This document shows positions 1-10,376 of a DNA stretch of 64,000 bases, one piece after another. Positions within the stretch are counted from its first letter, which is position 1, and each line of letters begins with the position of its first letter. Below the pieces are notes generated by a model. The model saw only the letters and a list, made by a program, of their open reading frames with translations. It was not told where the DNA came from and did not search any database. Source of the stretch: Martensiomyces pterosporus (Eukaryota; Kickxellomycota; Kickxellomycetes; Kickxellales; Kickxellaceae); NCBI GenBank assembly GCA_025201845.1, contig MU603984.1:45883-109882 (forward strand). Reading direction: 5' to 3'. The translations under genes were made by a program, and so were the position numbers.

Positions 1-126
1 TAGAGTTTAGCGCCCGCTTGCCCGCCAATTTGCTAGCAAAGAATTTCCACCGCAGAGTGAAGCACCCGCCACCCGACCCCTTTCCACTCCTTTTGATCTA
101 TTCGCAAAAGAACAACGCAATCAACA

Positions 127-1740
127 ATGGCTCCTATCGAGATCGCGGCACAGGTTGCCAACATGTACGATACCGTCCTTATCCTGGACTTTGGATCCCA
201 GTACTCGCACCTCATTACCCGCCGTATCCGTGAGGCCGGCGTCTACTGCGAGCTCCTTCCCTGCACCCAGAAGATCGCTGAGCTGAAGTTCAAGCCCAAG
301 GGAGTCATTCTTTCGGGCAGCCCTTACTCGATCACAGACAAGGACGCCCCCCACGTCGACCCCGAGGTGTTCAACCTTGGAGTCCCCATCCTCGGCATCT
401 GCTACGGCCTCCAGGAAATCGCCCGCAACCTGGGTGGCGAGACCAGCCTTGCCGTCAAGCGCGAGTACGGCCATGCCGAGCTCAACCTCACCCCCCAGGA
501 GGACCACCACTCGTCTGACCTCTTCAAGGACGTTCCTTCGCCCACCAACGTGTGGATGAGTCACGGCGACCATCTTGAGAGCCCCCCCAACGACTTTGTC
601 ATCATCGGATCGACCACCACCAGCGAGTATGCCGCAGTCGCCCACACAAAGCTGCCCATCTACGGCATTCAGTTCCACCCCGAGGTGACTCACAGCGCGG
701 ATGGCGCTATCATCCTGCGCAACTTTGTCATTGGCATCTGCCACTGCGAGGCTAACTGGACCATGTCCTCGTTCATCGACAAGGAGCTCGAGCGCATCCG
801 CACCCTCGTCGGCCCCACCGGCTCTGTCATTGGCGCCGTCTCTGGTGGCGTCGACTCCACCGTCGCTGCCGTCCTGATGAAGCGCGCCATTGGTGACCGC
901 TTCCACGCTGTCCTCGTCGACAACGGCGTCATGCGCCTCAACGAGTGCGAGCAGGTCAAGAAGACTCTTGCCGACAACCTCGGCATCAACCTCACTGTTG
1001 CTGATGCCTCCGAGCTGTTCCTTGGCCGCCTCAAGGGCGTCACCGACCCCGAGCGCAAGCGCAAGATCATCGGAAACACCTTCATCGAGGTCTTCGAGGC
1101 CGAGTCGCACAAGATCGACCAGATCACCCGCGAGAAGGGCGAGGGCGCCATCGAGTGGCTTCTCCAGGGCACTCTCTACCCCGATGTCATCGAGAGCATC
1201 TCGTTCAAGGGTCCCTCGGCCACCATCAAGTCCCACCACAACGTCGGCGGTCTTCTCGAGGACATGCGCCTGAAGCTCATCGAGCCCCTGCGCGAGCTGT
1301 TCAAGGACGAGGTGCGCGCCCTGGGCACTCTCCTTGGCATCCACGAGGACCTCATCTGGCGCCATCCCTTCCCGGGACCCGGCATCGCCATCCGCGTCCT
1401 CGGCGAGGTCACCCCTGCCCAGGTCCAGATTGCTCGCCTTGCCGACAACATTTACATTGAGGAGATCAAGAAGGCTGGCCTTTACCGCCAGATCTCCCAG
1501 GCCTACGCCGCCCTGCTCCCTGTCCGCTCCGTCGGCGTCATGGGTGACCAGCGCACCTACGAGCAGGTCATTGCCCTGCGTGCCGTCGAGTCCAAGGATT
1601 TCATGACTGCCGACTGGTTCCCCATGCCCACCGAGACCCTCAAGCGCATCAGCAACCGTATCATCAACGAGGTCCAGGGAGTCAACCGTGTCCTGTACGA
1701 TGTCAGCTCCAAGCCTCCCAGCACCATCGAGTTTGAGTAA
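127..1740 (+). CDS. GUA1: GMP synthase (glutamine-hydrolysing)
   Basis: Single-exon 537-aa protein. It converts XMP to GMP in the cytosol using ATP and glutamine, the last step of de novo guanylate synthesis. An N-terminal class I glutamine amidotransferase domain (about 14-205) shows the nucleophile Cys92 in GICYG and His184/Glu186 in FHPEV. It is followed by the ATP-pyrophosphatase P-loop SGGVDS (about 239-244) and a C-terminal dimerisation domain ending PPSTIEFE, the usual family ending. Length and ends match full-length eukaryotic GMP synthases. The ATG lies in a CAACAATGG context. Codon use is strongly C-ending, as expected for high expression, and this also creates a long antisense shadow reading frame. 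IMP dehydrogenase, the preceding enzyme of the pathway, lies in the same window at 57.4 kb. Confidence 0.97.
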   Translation: MAPIEIAAQVANMYDTVLILDFGSQYSHLITRRIREAGVYCELLPCTQKIAELKFKPKGVILSGSPYSITDKDAPHVDPEVFNLGVPILGICYGLQEIARNLGGETSLAVKREYGHAELNLTPQEDHHSSDLFKDVPSPTNVWMSHGDHLESPPNDFVIIGSTTTSEYAAVAHTKLPIYGIQFHPEVTHSADGAIILRNFVIGICHCEANWTMSSFIDKELERIRTLVGPTGSVIGAVSGGVDSTVAAVLMKRAIGDRFHAVLVDNGVMRLNECEQVKKTLADNLGINLTVADASELFLGRLKGVTDPERKRKIIGNTFIEVFEAESHKIDQITREKGEGAIEWLLQGTLYPDVIESISFKGPSATIKSHHNVGGLLEDMRLKLIEPLRELFKDEVRALGTLLGIHEDLIWRHPFPGPGIAIRVLGEVTPAQVQIARLADNIYIEEIKKAGLYRQISQAYAALLPVRSVGVMGDQRTYEQVIALRAVESKDFMTADWFPMPTETLKRISNRIINEVQGVNRVLYDVSSKPPSTIEFE

Positions 1741-2109
1741 ATATACACAAAAGTGGCTCTATTTCCATTAATTTTCTCTTTTACTATACGCGCCATTGAA
1801 CGTGTTCTTTCCATATGCCATCGGCTATATGCTCGCGAGCCATGTAAGCCCTTCGCCTCACCCGTACATACACCGATTGCACCGTCTCGCCAAGTGGCGA
1901 TGTATACGGCATTTACCTGGAGATCTCGTCACCTGCCAGCTCCCAAAACAGCATTTTGCAGCACAGGCATTTGCGATATATTTAAAATACGCCCAATGGA
2001 TAAACACGCACTGGGTAACACTCAATATCTCGCACGTGTTCTCACCCTCACCATTACCAGGACTCCATTGTACACATATTACCATTGCACATAAACTTGC
2101 TGGATAGCC
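1741..2109. other. intergenic, GUA1 3' end and RTF2 promoter
   Basis: No gene seen. The stretch is A/T-richer than the flanking genes and carries a TATA-like run, TATATTTAAAA, near 1978, about 130 bp before the RTF2 start codon. Confidence 0.5.
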
Positions 2110-2886
2110 ATGGGAAATGACGGCGGCAGCATCCCGCGCAGGAACGAGATGGTCAAGGAGAAGAAGAGGGACGAGCAAGTGGACAGGAAGAACCAGCTAA
2201 TCGCCATGTACTTCTTCTGTGCTCTCTCAAAGCAGGAGCTACATGGGCCCGTCGTGGCGGATGGACTCGGGCGCTTGTACACCAGAGAGGCAGTGCTGGA
2301 GTACCTGCTGGATAGGAGTGCATTTGGAGACGGAGACAAGATATGCGGACACATCAAGAGCTTGCGGGACATCAAAACGCTTAACCTTAAAGAAAACCCA
2401 GCATACAAGAAGGGGGAACGAGGGGGGAGCGAGAGGAAGCAAGCGATCCTTTCGTTTGACGAGCAAAGGACTGCCAGGTTCGTGTGCCCTGTTACGATGA
2501 AGGAGATGAACGGAAACCTGCCATTTGAGTTCATTTGGACGTGCGGCTGTGTATTCTCAGCTCAGGCAAGAAAGGAGATGGCGGGTCTGACGACCTGTTT
2601 GGTGTGCAACAAGCCCTTTGAGCCCAAAGATATTGTTCCGATTAATTCGCAGGATCCAGCTGTTTTGGAGTCGCTGAAATTGCGCATGAAGGAGCGCAAG
2701 CTGGAAGAGAAGGACAGGAAGAAGGCGAAGGACAAGGACAAGGACCAGGCCAACCAGAAGCGCAAGCGCGAGGCACTGCTGTCTGTGGTTTCGCAATCGC
2801 CCACCTCCGCCTCCGCCTCAATTGCCATTTCTGCAAGCGCAGGTGCTGAGGAAAAGGTTGCAAAAGTGCGAAAAGCGCGGGCATAA
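2110..2886 (+). CDS. RTF2: Replication termination factor 2 (Rtf2) family protein
   Basis: Single-exon 258-aa protein. It starts with MGNDGGSIP, the hallmark N-terminus of the Rtf2 family, followed by a basic stretch. It has two degenerate zinc-finger/RING-like units: one around CALSKQELHGPVVAD (about 37-70), and one around FVCPVTMKEM...WTCGCVFS...CLVCNKPFEPKDIVPIN (about 120-180). The C-terminus (about 195-258) is Lys/Glu-rich, and its KRKRE stretch could be a nuclear signal. Rtf2 acts in the nucleus at stalled forks and replication barriers in fission yeast and has also been tied to splicing. That role is family knowledge, not shown here. The length is typical and no break is seen. Confidence 0.93.
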   Translation: MGNDGGSIPRRNEMVKEKKRDEQVDRKNQLIAMYFFCALSKQELHGPVVADGLGRLYTREAVLEYLLDRSAFGDGDKICGHIKSLRDIKTLNLKENPAYKKGERGGSERKQAILSFDEQRTARFVCPVTMKEMNGNLPFEFIWTCGCVFSAQARKEMAGLTTCLVCNKPFEPKDIVPINSQDPAVLESLKLRMKERKLEEKDRKKAKDKDKDQANQKRKREALLSVVSQSPTSASASIAISASAGAEEKVAKVRKARA

Positions 2887-3184
2887 CAAATGTCCCATGT
2901 AAAGCCTCTTTCTTTTTTGCTCTTTCGCCTGGTCTGTTTACTTGAGTTTTTGTAGTTGAAAGACTTGGGCGCTGTGTAAAGATGGGCCGTGCCGCATGTT
3001 AGAGCGCAAGTGACACGTACGATTACTGGTGATTGCTGGCGACAGCAGCAACCACCGCGGCAATGGAGACGTACTTGCAAACTCACACATATGTGCCTGC
3101 CATACGCTGTGTGCAGCTTCCATTGCCATGGAAGTTGCTGCATTTCTCTTGTTCATTGTTTCACTCGACGCATGCACAGTGCGA

Positions 3185-3208
3185 GAGTGAGTGAGTGAGT
3201 GAGTGAGT
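3185..3208. repeat. (GAGT)6 microsatellite
   Basis: Six perfect tandem GAGT units in non-coding DNA 300 bp downstream of RTF2. Confidence 0.95.
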
Positions 3209-5576
3209 GGAGTGTATGTGTGGGGGTGCCGCTGCTGTTGAGTGATGAACAATCGCGCTCGGTGTTTGCTTCTGGCGGAGCTCCATTTAGTTGCGCTCAA
3301 TGTTTACGTCTTCTTTCGAAACCATATTACTTGGGAATTACAAGCCTCCAGCACACATTCGCACCCGGCTCAATTAATGCAAGGACGGGGATATGCAATG
3401 GAGCAGGATATATGGAGAAATAAGCGTAGGAGCAGGGCGCTGGGATGTACGTCAAAACTTAGAGAGAAGCAGGACGAGTATCCGCGATGCACCCAAATGA
3501 CATCACACAGCACATTTAAGCGCTGGCGTGAGAGGCATAGAATGGCCGGGCTACATCCGGTGTTCATAGTGTATCGGATCCCGCTTTGAAATAGCGATGG
3601 GTCAGCAAAGAAACAGCAATGCATGCGGTCTTTGGCGCTGGCTGGGTTTTGGCGATGCACAGGATGGCGGAGACAGAGCCCCGGCAGCGTGTGAAGGTGT
3701 GGCAGCAAATGCGCTGGCATTCAAGCAGCAGCAAAAATCGCTGTATGCACGGTGTCTGTGAGGTGGTGCTAGTGCGTTTCCTTATGCTTTATTGCCACGC
3801 TTGTGCCCCTTAGTATCGCAGAGCACCAGCGCCCCCTGCAATCCGGGCTGCGTCGCCACGTCTTGCATGCTCAAGGCGCCAAAGGCTTGCCAAACGGCAC
3901 CGGTAAGCTCGCCAAATGTAAGCAACGCCCTTTGCCCAAGCTAGGTGCTGTGAGGGGGCGAGTACCAGTGTAAGGTGGGTTCGGCTATTGAGCTGCAGCA
4001 TGCGTGTGCATGCTTGAAGGGCAGTTAAACAAGGCAATATGGCTTAGATGTGGCTTTCCTGCTCGCCGAGCGGGCCTTGGCAGGCACCCAGCCAAACACG
4101 GAGGAGCCTCTTCTTTTTCCTGCTCCACGCTAAGCCAGCACCTCTTTGGATTCCTCTCACTTAAACCTATGTGCATGCCGCCCTTGTTCGCCGTACACGC
4201 GCTAGCCAATTTATGCATGGATATGTAATGAGGAAGTGGCACCATTTTGCGCAAGGAAAAAGCAAGGCCTTTGCTGCCATATTCGGATCAAAAGATCCCT
4301 AATTGCTAGTATCCCAACTTGGATCCCTTTGTTCCAGTCCGCACACCACAGCAGCTCCCTCCCCATCCGCGTCCTCACACTGGCAGACAGCTCGCCCTTT
4401 TAGGCGCGAGGCGCTTTTATAGCCAGGAGAGGGGAGGGGCGTGGACTGTGCGTGAAAGTCGAGTGTGGGCGTTGGGCTTCCGCGGCAGGGATTCCAGATG
4501 CCGGCTCTCTCTTCCCACACGGAACACATGCTCAAACGAGTGATGGCAGGAAGTGTTGCCGTACCACCTGCCGCATGACACCCCGACTGTGTTTCACTGG
4601 AATGGGGCGGAAAGGGGCGAGGTGCCCACCCTCTCGCTGCGTTTTGCCAGCCGCAGAAAGGGCGTGGAGTTCCAAGCAGGGGAGGCCAGGCCTAAATATA
4701 TAGCCTAAACAGTCGACCACGCAAACACTGCCCAACAAGCAAAAGACAATGTAGAATGCGGCGGTGCGTAGCGCGCTGCCATGTGCGTGTTTTCGACATG
4801 CCGCAACTCAGTCGCTTGGCGCCATTACAATCGAATCCACACAAACAGGCTCATCGTGCTTACTCAGCACTAAGAAGGGCTCCTCGACAATGGGCATCAC
4901 TTGACCTGGCAAGCCGAGAGGAAAAGGGGAAATGTTGTATGCAGCATCACCCCACGGGCATAGCGTGCGAGGGAGCAAGCCAGTGGGCAAGTGCGAGCTG
5001 GGGGTGGCGCCAGGCAAATGTTTATGTTTTATGCTGCGCCATTTTTGGGGGGAGCAGGGCTATGTACGGAGGCCATGGGCGTCAGAACAAACAAACACCA
5101 CAGGGAGCAGGGGCAGGAGAGGGAGCAGCAGCGACAGTGCCAGGCAGCGAGTCCGGCGGCGAAGCACCTGAAATGGGAGTGGGGTGTGCGTAGAAACTTT
5201 GGACTTGTGCGTTAATTGCATGCCCATTTTCCTTTATTCACATTAAGTAGGCTGATTGTTGAGACGGCTGGTTATGCCGAGAAGAAAACATGCAAACAGC
5301 GTAAAAAAAAAGAGGAATGCATGCATTCCGAAGACCCTCTCGAAATAAACAACGCCCCTTGCCTGCCCACCTACTCTATTTCACCCTATTTCAAAGCCCT
5401 GCAGCCTTTGCAGCCCTCCCACCCCGCCCTCCACCTGCACACGCGCACACGCATACACATGATGCGGAGTACAGCTGGCCGAGTGTGAGCGAGGGAGAAC
5501 GGGCTGGACTCATAAATCGCACCACGTCTCTTCTCTCCTCCCTTCTTCTCACGACAGAAAAACACCGGCGGCAGCA

Positions 5577-5583
5577 TATAAAA
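5577..5583 (+). promoter_or_regulatory. TATA box candidate
   Basis: TATAAAA on the plus strand followed by C/T-rich sequence, the pattern seen before other transcription units here. No open reading frame of note follows, so any transcript would be a leader or non-coding. Confidence 0.35.
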
Positions 5584-6452
5584 CTCGACACGACCGGGCA
5601 GCACACACCAGTTCTCTCCTCACTCCCTCCCATCTTTTGTTTGCAACCACGCGCAGCCAGCGTAGCTTTGTTCTTGTTCCACATTCTTTCTTCAGACACG
5701 CCAGCACCTTTGCACGCGCACGCATTTTGAAGCCCTTGTGCAGAGGACACATAATCGCCCATTCTGGCATTTATTCGGATCGGGCTTCTTCGCATCGAGT
5801 CACCACGAGTAAACGCCGTGCTTCTGATTGTACCGCTGAATTCGCAAAGCCCAGCTGCACCGCCGTTCTCTAACAACAGCCATTTCTCCCTTTTTTGTCG
5901 CGCCATATACTGCAGCTGTTGTTGCCTGCTTCACACTCGGCAAACCGGCTTCTTTACATGGCCAGTAGCGAGTGAAAAGAGCGTGTGCATTCGAGCTTGA
6001 CAGTGCTTAAAAGCCCGCCACGTATCCTGTGCTGGTCACTTGTCCATACACAATATTTTATACACCATCGTTTCTATTGGCCAGCCGGCTCCTCTCTTTC
6101 TCCTATTCTGCTTGTGCTCCGTCGTGCTGGCTCGCGACGCCGCTGCTCCTTCAAAGAACGCCACGCCGTTTGTATAGTTTCTGTTGTGGCCGCACCGGCG
6201 TGTATGCTGCCGTAGCACCCCAGTGCACCTTATCTCTTATCCACATCCACCCAGAGGAAAGCTACACGTATAGTGGCTGCCAGCCGTCCCTCAACCCTCG
6301 CCTTCTTCGCCGGCACTGATCGCCACCGCCGCCGCCGCCTTCTGCCGCTTAGGGCTCGCATCTCCACACACCCTCTACACTTCCTCCGCTGAAGCAGACA
6401 AAGCCTTGCATTAATTTCGCCTTTGTTAGGGCGCAGTGAGATAGCAGGCAAG

Positions 6453-6460
6453 TATAAATA
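6453..6460 (+). promoter_or_regulatory. TATA box of a probable leader transcript
   Basis: Consensus TATAAATA. It lies about 30 bp before an AUG-free stretch that has good splice sites (donor at 6579, acceptor ending at 6670, second donor at 6823). This is the likely distal promoter of the zinc-finger gene at 8538. Confidence 0.5.
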
Positions 6461-6484
6461 GCCCGCTTCGTAGCCAAAATTAAA

Positions 6485-6822
6485 CAAAGTGCGGAAAGCC
6501 TCTTCACACTACATCGTCCGCACCGGCCCCGCAACAAGCACCGCCCTTGTTCCTAGGCAAGACAAGCCTGGTAGCCTCGTAAGTACCCGTTCTGCACACG
6601 CTCATGTCTCTTGAGCGTGTTTCTTCTATATTTGCATCGCCGATGTCATCGCATTGTGCTTTGTTTCCAGCAACGGCTCAGCTCACAATCTCACTATCTC
6701 TGCCAAAATCACCGGAGTAGCCTTGCCCGATAGAAAAATCACATCTATTGCCCCGCCTCGCTGTCGCCATCTCACAATAGACTGTAGACAACAGCCACTT
6801 CTTCTGACATCCGGATTGCCAG
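6485..6822 (+). other. putative spliced, AUG-free 5' leader exons of the zinc-finger gene
   Basis: Two presumed non-coding exons, about 6485-6578 and 6671-6822. They are separated by a 92-nt intron beginning GTAAGT at 6579 and ending TTTCCAG at 6670. A second donor, GTTAGT, follows at 6823. Neither exon contains an ATG. A matching acceptor (TCTCCTCCAG, ending at 8530) sits 7 nt before the start codon at 8538, giving a 1.7-kb leader intron. This is inferred from splice signals only. Confidence 0.4.
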
Positions 6823-8530
6823 GTTAGTATCGCCTCAGAAGTATGATTTTTATCACATCACTCGTGTGGCATAACCCTTGTCGGAAAGCTGCCTAAATCT
6901 GGCTGTATTGCGTATATGGAATGCCGCCTCGCCATGCCCCCGCTTGCTTATCAGACATCTGGCACAGGAGCACAGCAAATATGGCCCTCGCTCTCAAAAC
7001 ATGCCGACAGCGGGCTGATTTTTCGCCAGCTCCGACCAACAATGCCGGCAACCGATCTTTGCCCAAGCGCCTCCCCCACCACCACCACCACATGCTGGGC
7101 AGCGCTGCCACAGGCCTTGTCCAAGGCTGCTGAGGCATGTCTGCGGCCATGGGTGCACGCATTGTACAGCAAATCAATAGCGCCAAGAGTGACCGGGGGA
7201 TCCCTTATCCACCTCTTGGTTTTCTGCCACTTATGCAATCTTGCTTTTGCCAACTCCGCTGTCTCATTTGCTAAATAATCCTCCCTGGCGTCCAAATATG
7301 CTTACATGTGGCAGTGGCTGACAATTACCGCCGATTGCTCCACAGTCCTCTTGCTTCTCCGAGAGGAATGTTGCCATACCCGCATAGCGCCGCGTCTGCC
7401 TTGCGCCGCATTTGCGGGCCAGCAAGTCTTGGCCGGGGAAATCAACCTGCCACAATTCGCCTCCGTGCCGGCAAACCTCCACTTGCCATTCCACGTTTGC
7501 TGCTGATGGCTTTTGTACCAAGCGCACTTATCTCATCCCGCCTGCACAAGGCTAAGCTGAATGGGGTGCCCGTCGCATTGACTATTCTTGGCGCCACGGC
7601 GATGTGGCGGGCAAACATAAGGCACGCACAATCAGCACTGCTTACGCTAAATGCCTCCCTGCCCTCCCACACCACCACCACCACCAACATCAGCGTACAC
7701 TAGCGCAGCTGCGCGCATTGCTGGACGGCTTTTTACGTTGTGCAATGAAAGCTGGAAATTAGTCCTCGCACATGACACCTTCTACCCCGTCATTCACACA
7801 TGCGCTGCTTGCAATCGTCCTCCACAGTAGCAAGCGTACTCCCCGCTTGCTGGCGGCACCTTGATTGTCCTGCTCACGGTTTATTTTTACGTTTCGTCTG
7901 TGTGCCATTGTCCTGTAGCTGCTAGAACGCGCAATCATCCACAAGCGACAGGCGCTCACGTTTGCAAAAAAAGAGGAAAAGAAAAGGTGCAAAAGACGCA
8001 GACAGACCTTGTCTCTTTATTTTTGTTGCGCTGATACCCGCTGTCTGCCGCGTCGGATTCTTGCGCCAATTGCATACTGGAAAATCAACAGGTACCGTAT
8101 ATACCGCTCACTCATAATATGACAACTATAACAGCCTAATAATGCTATTGTAGCAAAAATAGGACGCACAAATGGACTTGGCATAAACCTGCTGAAGGCA
8201 TTTTATTTGGCGCTCCCTACTTCCTATGCCCCTCCTCCCCCTCCATTCCACCACCACCCCTTCCCCAGAGGTGTGCCTCTGGCCGTTTATAAATACCCTT
8301 GCCTGACGTGTGTGCAGCTGCGGCGATCGTTATTCTTCAAGTATTTCTCTACTTCGTATGTGGTTCCTATTTCCTGTTTGCACGATATTTTCTTTTGAAT
8401 ATCTTGTTAAACACGCTAGCCACTGCCACCGCCTTTCTTGATATATATCTCAGTCCCCTCGCCCTCTGGGTCCTTACACACTCGCGCATATTGCTCGCTG
8501 GGACTGCTTAGTTTTCTTAATCTCCTCCAG
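6823..8530. other. non-coding stretch, probable leader intron and/or proximal promoter of the zinc-finger gene
   Basis: No gene recognised. It contains two short CAC-type simple repeats (about 7077-7092 and 7668-7687) and a second TATA box at 8288-8295. It could be a leader intron of the distal transcript and the proximal promoter at the same time. Confidence 0.4.
8288..8295 (+). promoter_or_regulatory. TATA box, proximal promoter of the zinc-finger gene
   Basis: TATAAATA about 250 bp upstream of the start codon at 8538, followed by T/C-rich sequence. It probably provides an alternative, unspliced transcript start. Confidence 0.5.
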
Positions 8531-8537
8531 CTTCACA

Positions 8538-10181
8538 ATGGCTTCGGATATGGATGAACTGGTGCGCTTGCTAATCAGCGAGATCCAAAAGCAAAACCCG
8601 CTTCTGCTGCTTTCACTGTTGACCAACGGCTGCGACAATGTAGACTTTCTGATGGACAGCAGCAGCAACCTCGTCAACGGCGACCTTGAGCGCGCCATGT
8701 TCCTGGCTAGTGCTTCTCGCCGAGCCTCGCTGCCCTTGCTGAGCTCGCTCTACAGCAGCCCTCCTCTGCCCGGCTCTGCACCAGCTGGCTTGGCCAACGT
8801 GCCTGCACTATCGCTCTTTCCGCACGACCAAAAGACCTTTGACGCGGTGTCTTACAACCCGATTCCATCCATCGTTGGCAGCAATGTGATACCACATGGC
8901 TTGGCTGACCTGTACATGTGTGGGTGGAGCCAGCAGCCGCTCATGGCATCGTCACCGTCATCAAAGGCCTGCTCTACTCTCTCCTCTATCTCTGAGAGCG
9001 AAGTGGAGTTCAGCAGCCCGCACCAGCAGTTCTTTGCTTCTGCAGCAGCAGCAGCAGCAGCTGGAAATAAAGATTCGTCCGCACAAGCAGCCCCACAGCC
9101 TGGCATGACGCAGCTTGCCACTCCCGACGAGCTCCTCCCTAGCCCTCAAGGAACACAGGTGCCCAGCACAGACAGCGAGGATCTGGCACCAGAGACCGAT
9201 GGCCCGAAGGACGGCTTGGCAGAGAACTCGATTGGCCCGCAAGAGGGAGCAGAGGAGCCAGAGAAGGCCTCTCGGTACCAATGCAAGCACTGCAAAAAGT
9301 ACTTTACGCGCCCTTCGTCGCTTACTACACACATGTACACGCACACGGGCGAAAAGCCCCACGAGTGCAGCTTTCCCGGATGCCAGAAGCGGTTCTCTGT
9401 GCTGAGCAACTTGCGCCGCCATATGAAGCTGCATCGTGAGCCGACAATCCGCGGTCGCCGCAAGTCGCAATACCGCCACTACTACGTTGGCCATCCGTAC
9501 CAAATGTTCCCGATTCCCTCCTTACCGCTGCCGCCGCACCCATTCGCCATGCCACATCCGTTCCAGCTGCACGACACGGCTGGGATGGAGTTTCATCCAG
9601 ACCCTGCGTTTGTGGGGCTGCAGCAACAGCATCATCAGCCAGAGCCGCTGGTTGCCTCTGCTGCCCTGACTCCACTAGACGGCATGTCACTGTACCCAGA
9701 TCTCCAGCCGCTTATGCTGCCAGCCACGCCGCAGCAGCCGCAGCCTCCAAATCTAGAGCCAAACCAAGTGCTTGCCAGTGCCCTAGACGGCAGCATTGGT
9801 GTGCGCGACCTCCCGCTAGCGTCATGTGCGCCGACACCCCCCTTGGTATCTTCACCCCTGTCCGTTTCTCTACCGAGTGACTCGTCTGTGGTGCCCACCA
9901 AGCTGCTGTGTGGCTACCCACAGAACCTGGTAGCGCACCCTTCGTGGATTGATGATCGGTGCCAGCTGGGCTCTGCTGGAGACGGCAATAGCCTGCTAGC
10001 ACACAGCGCTGGCTGCTACGACATAGTGGGCCTGGGGCTTCAAAGTGACGCTCCAGTGCTGCCACAATCCTTGGTGCCGCAGCCCGAAGCTGGGTGCTGG
10101 GACAGCGGCATGCTCCTCCGCCGGTTCTCGACGCCCGCAATGTGCGGAACAACAGTTGTCCATACCTATCCACCTCCGTAG
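8538..10181 (+). CDS. C2H2 zinc-finger transcription factor
   Basis: Single-exon 547-aa protein with two adjacent C2H2 fingers at about 247-300. The first has C-x2-C and H-x3-H ending in the TGEKP linker, and the second has C-x4-C and H-x3-H. The N-terminal 35 residues are hydrophobic and Leu-rich (MDELVRLLISEIQ, LLLLSLLTN) and may form an interaction helix. The region before the fingers is acidic and Ser/Pro-rich with a short Ala run written in CAG repeats. The C-terminal half is Pro/Gln-rich, typical of activation regions. It is probably a nuclear DNA-binding regulator. The fingers resemble generic zygomycete C2H2 regulators and I cannot assign a specific target or orthologue. The very long upstream non-coding region fits a highly regulated gene. 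Confidence 0.9.
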   Translation: MASDMDELVRLLISEIQKQNPLLLLSLLTNGCDNVDFLMDSSSNLVNGDLERAMFLASASRRASLPLLSSLYSSPPLPGSAPAGLANVPALSLFPHDQKTFDAVSYNPIPSIVGSNVIPHGLADLYMCGWSQQPLMASSPSSKACSTLSSISESEVEFSSPHQQFFASAAAAAAAGNKDSSAQAAPQPGMTQLATPDELLPSPQGTQVPSTDSEDLAPETDGPKDGLAENSIGPQEGAEEPEKASRYQCKHCKKYFTRPSSLTTHMYTHTGEKPHECSFPGCQKRFSVLSNLRRHMKLHREPTIRGRRKSQYRHYYVGHPYQMFPIPSLPLPPHPFAMPHPFQLHDTAGMEFHPDPAFVGLQQQHHQPEPLVASAALTPLDGMSLYPDLQPLMLPATPQQPQPPNLEPNQVLASALDGSIGVRDLPLASCAPTPPLVSSPLSVSLPSDSSVVPTKLLCGYPQNLVAHPSWIDDRCQLGSAGDGNSLLAHSAGCYDIVGLGLQSDAPVLPQSLVPQPEAGCWDSGMLLRRFSTPAMCGTTVVHTYPPP

Positions 10182-10376
10182 TGTCCATTTGTTTTTTGGA
10201 TGTTAGAACTAATATACCTGTTCAACGGTGAGATGCGGCTGTAGATGGAAAGTGCCTCCATGAGACATGCTTTTCGTTGCCTTGTGTGCTTAAAAGCATA
10301 TTATTGTGTATGAGGGCGTGAAGAAGCAGGACCAGCCCCAGTTACGGAGCAGGAATGAAGGGAAGAAAAATACAAG

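Larger units (their letters stand above)
2887..6452. other. long intergenic stretch without recognisable gene
   Basis: About 3.6 kb with only short overlapping frames on both strands, none resembling a known family. It holds a GAGT microsatellite (3185-3208), a TATAAAA at 5577-5583 followed by CT-rich sequence, and a TATA-like AAATATATAG near 4695. Together with the following 2 kb this is the largest gene-free interval of the window. Confidence 0.5.

Noticed and set aside
121..1365. 414-codon open frame antisense to GMP synthase
   Set aside because: It is a shadow of the strong codon bias in GUA1. Its product is a Leu/Val/Asp/Gly-rich string with no family resemblance.
4756..5193. 145-codon plus-strand frame in the large intergenic region
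   Set aside because: ATG-initiated but with no domain, no codon bias like neighbouring genes and equally long frames in other phases.
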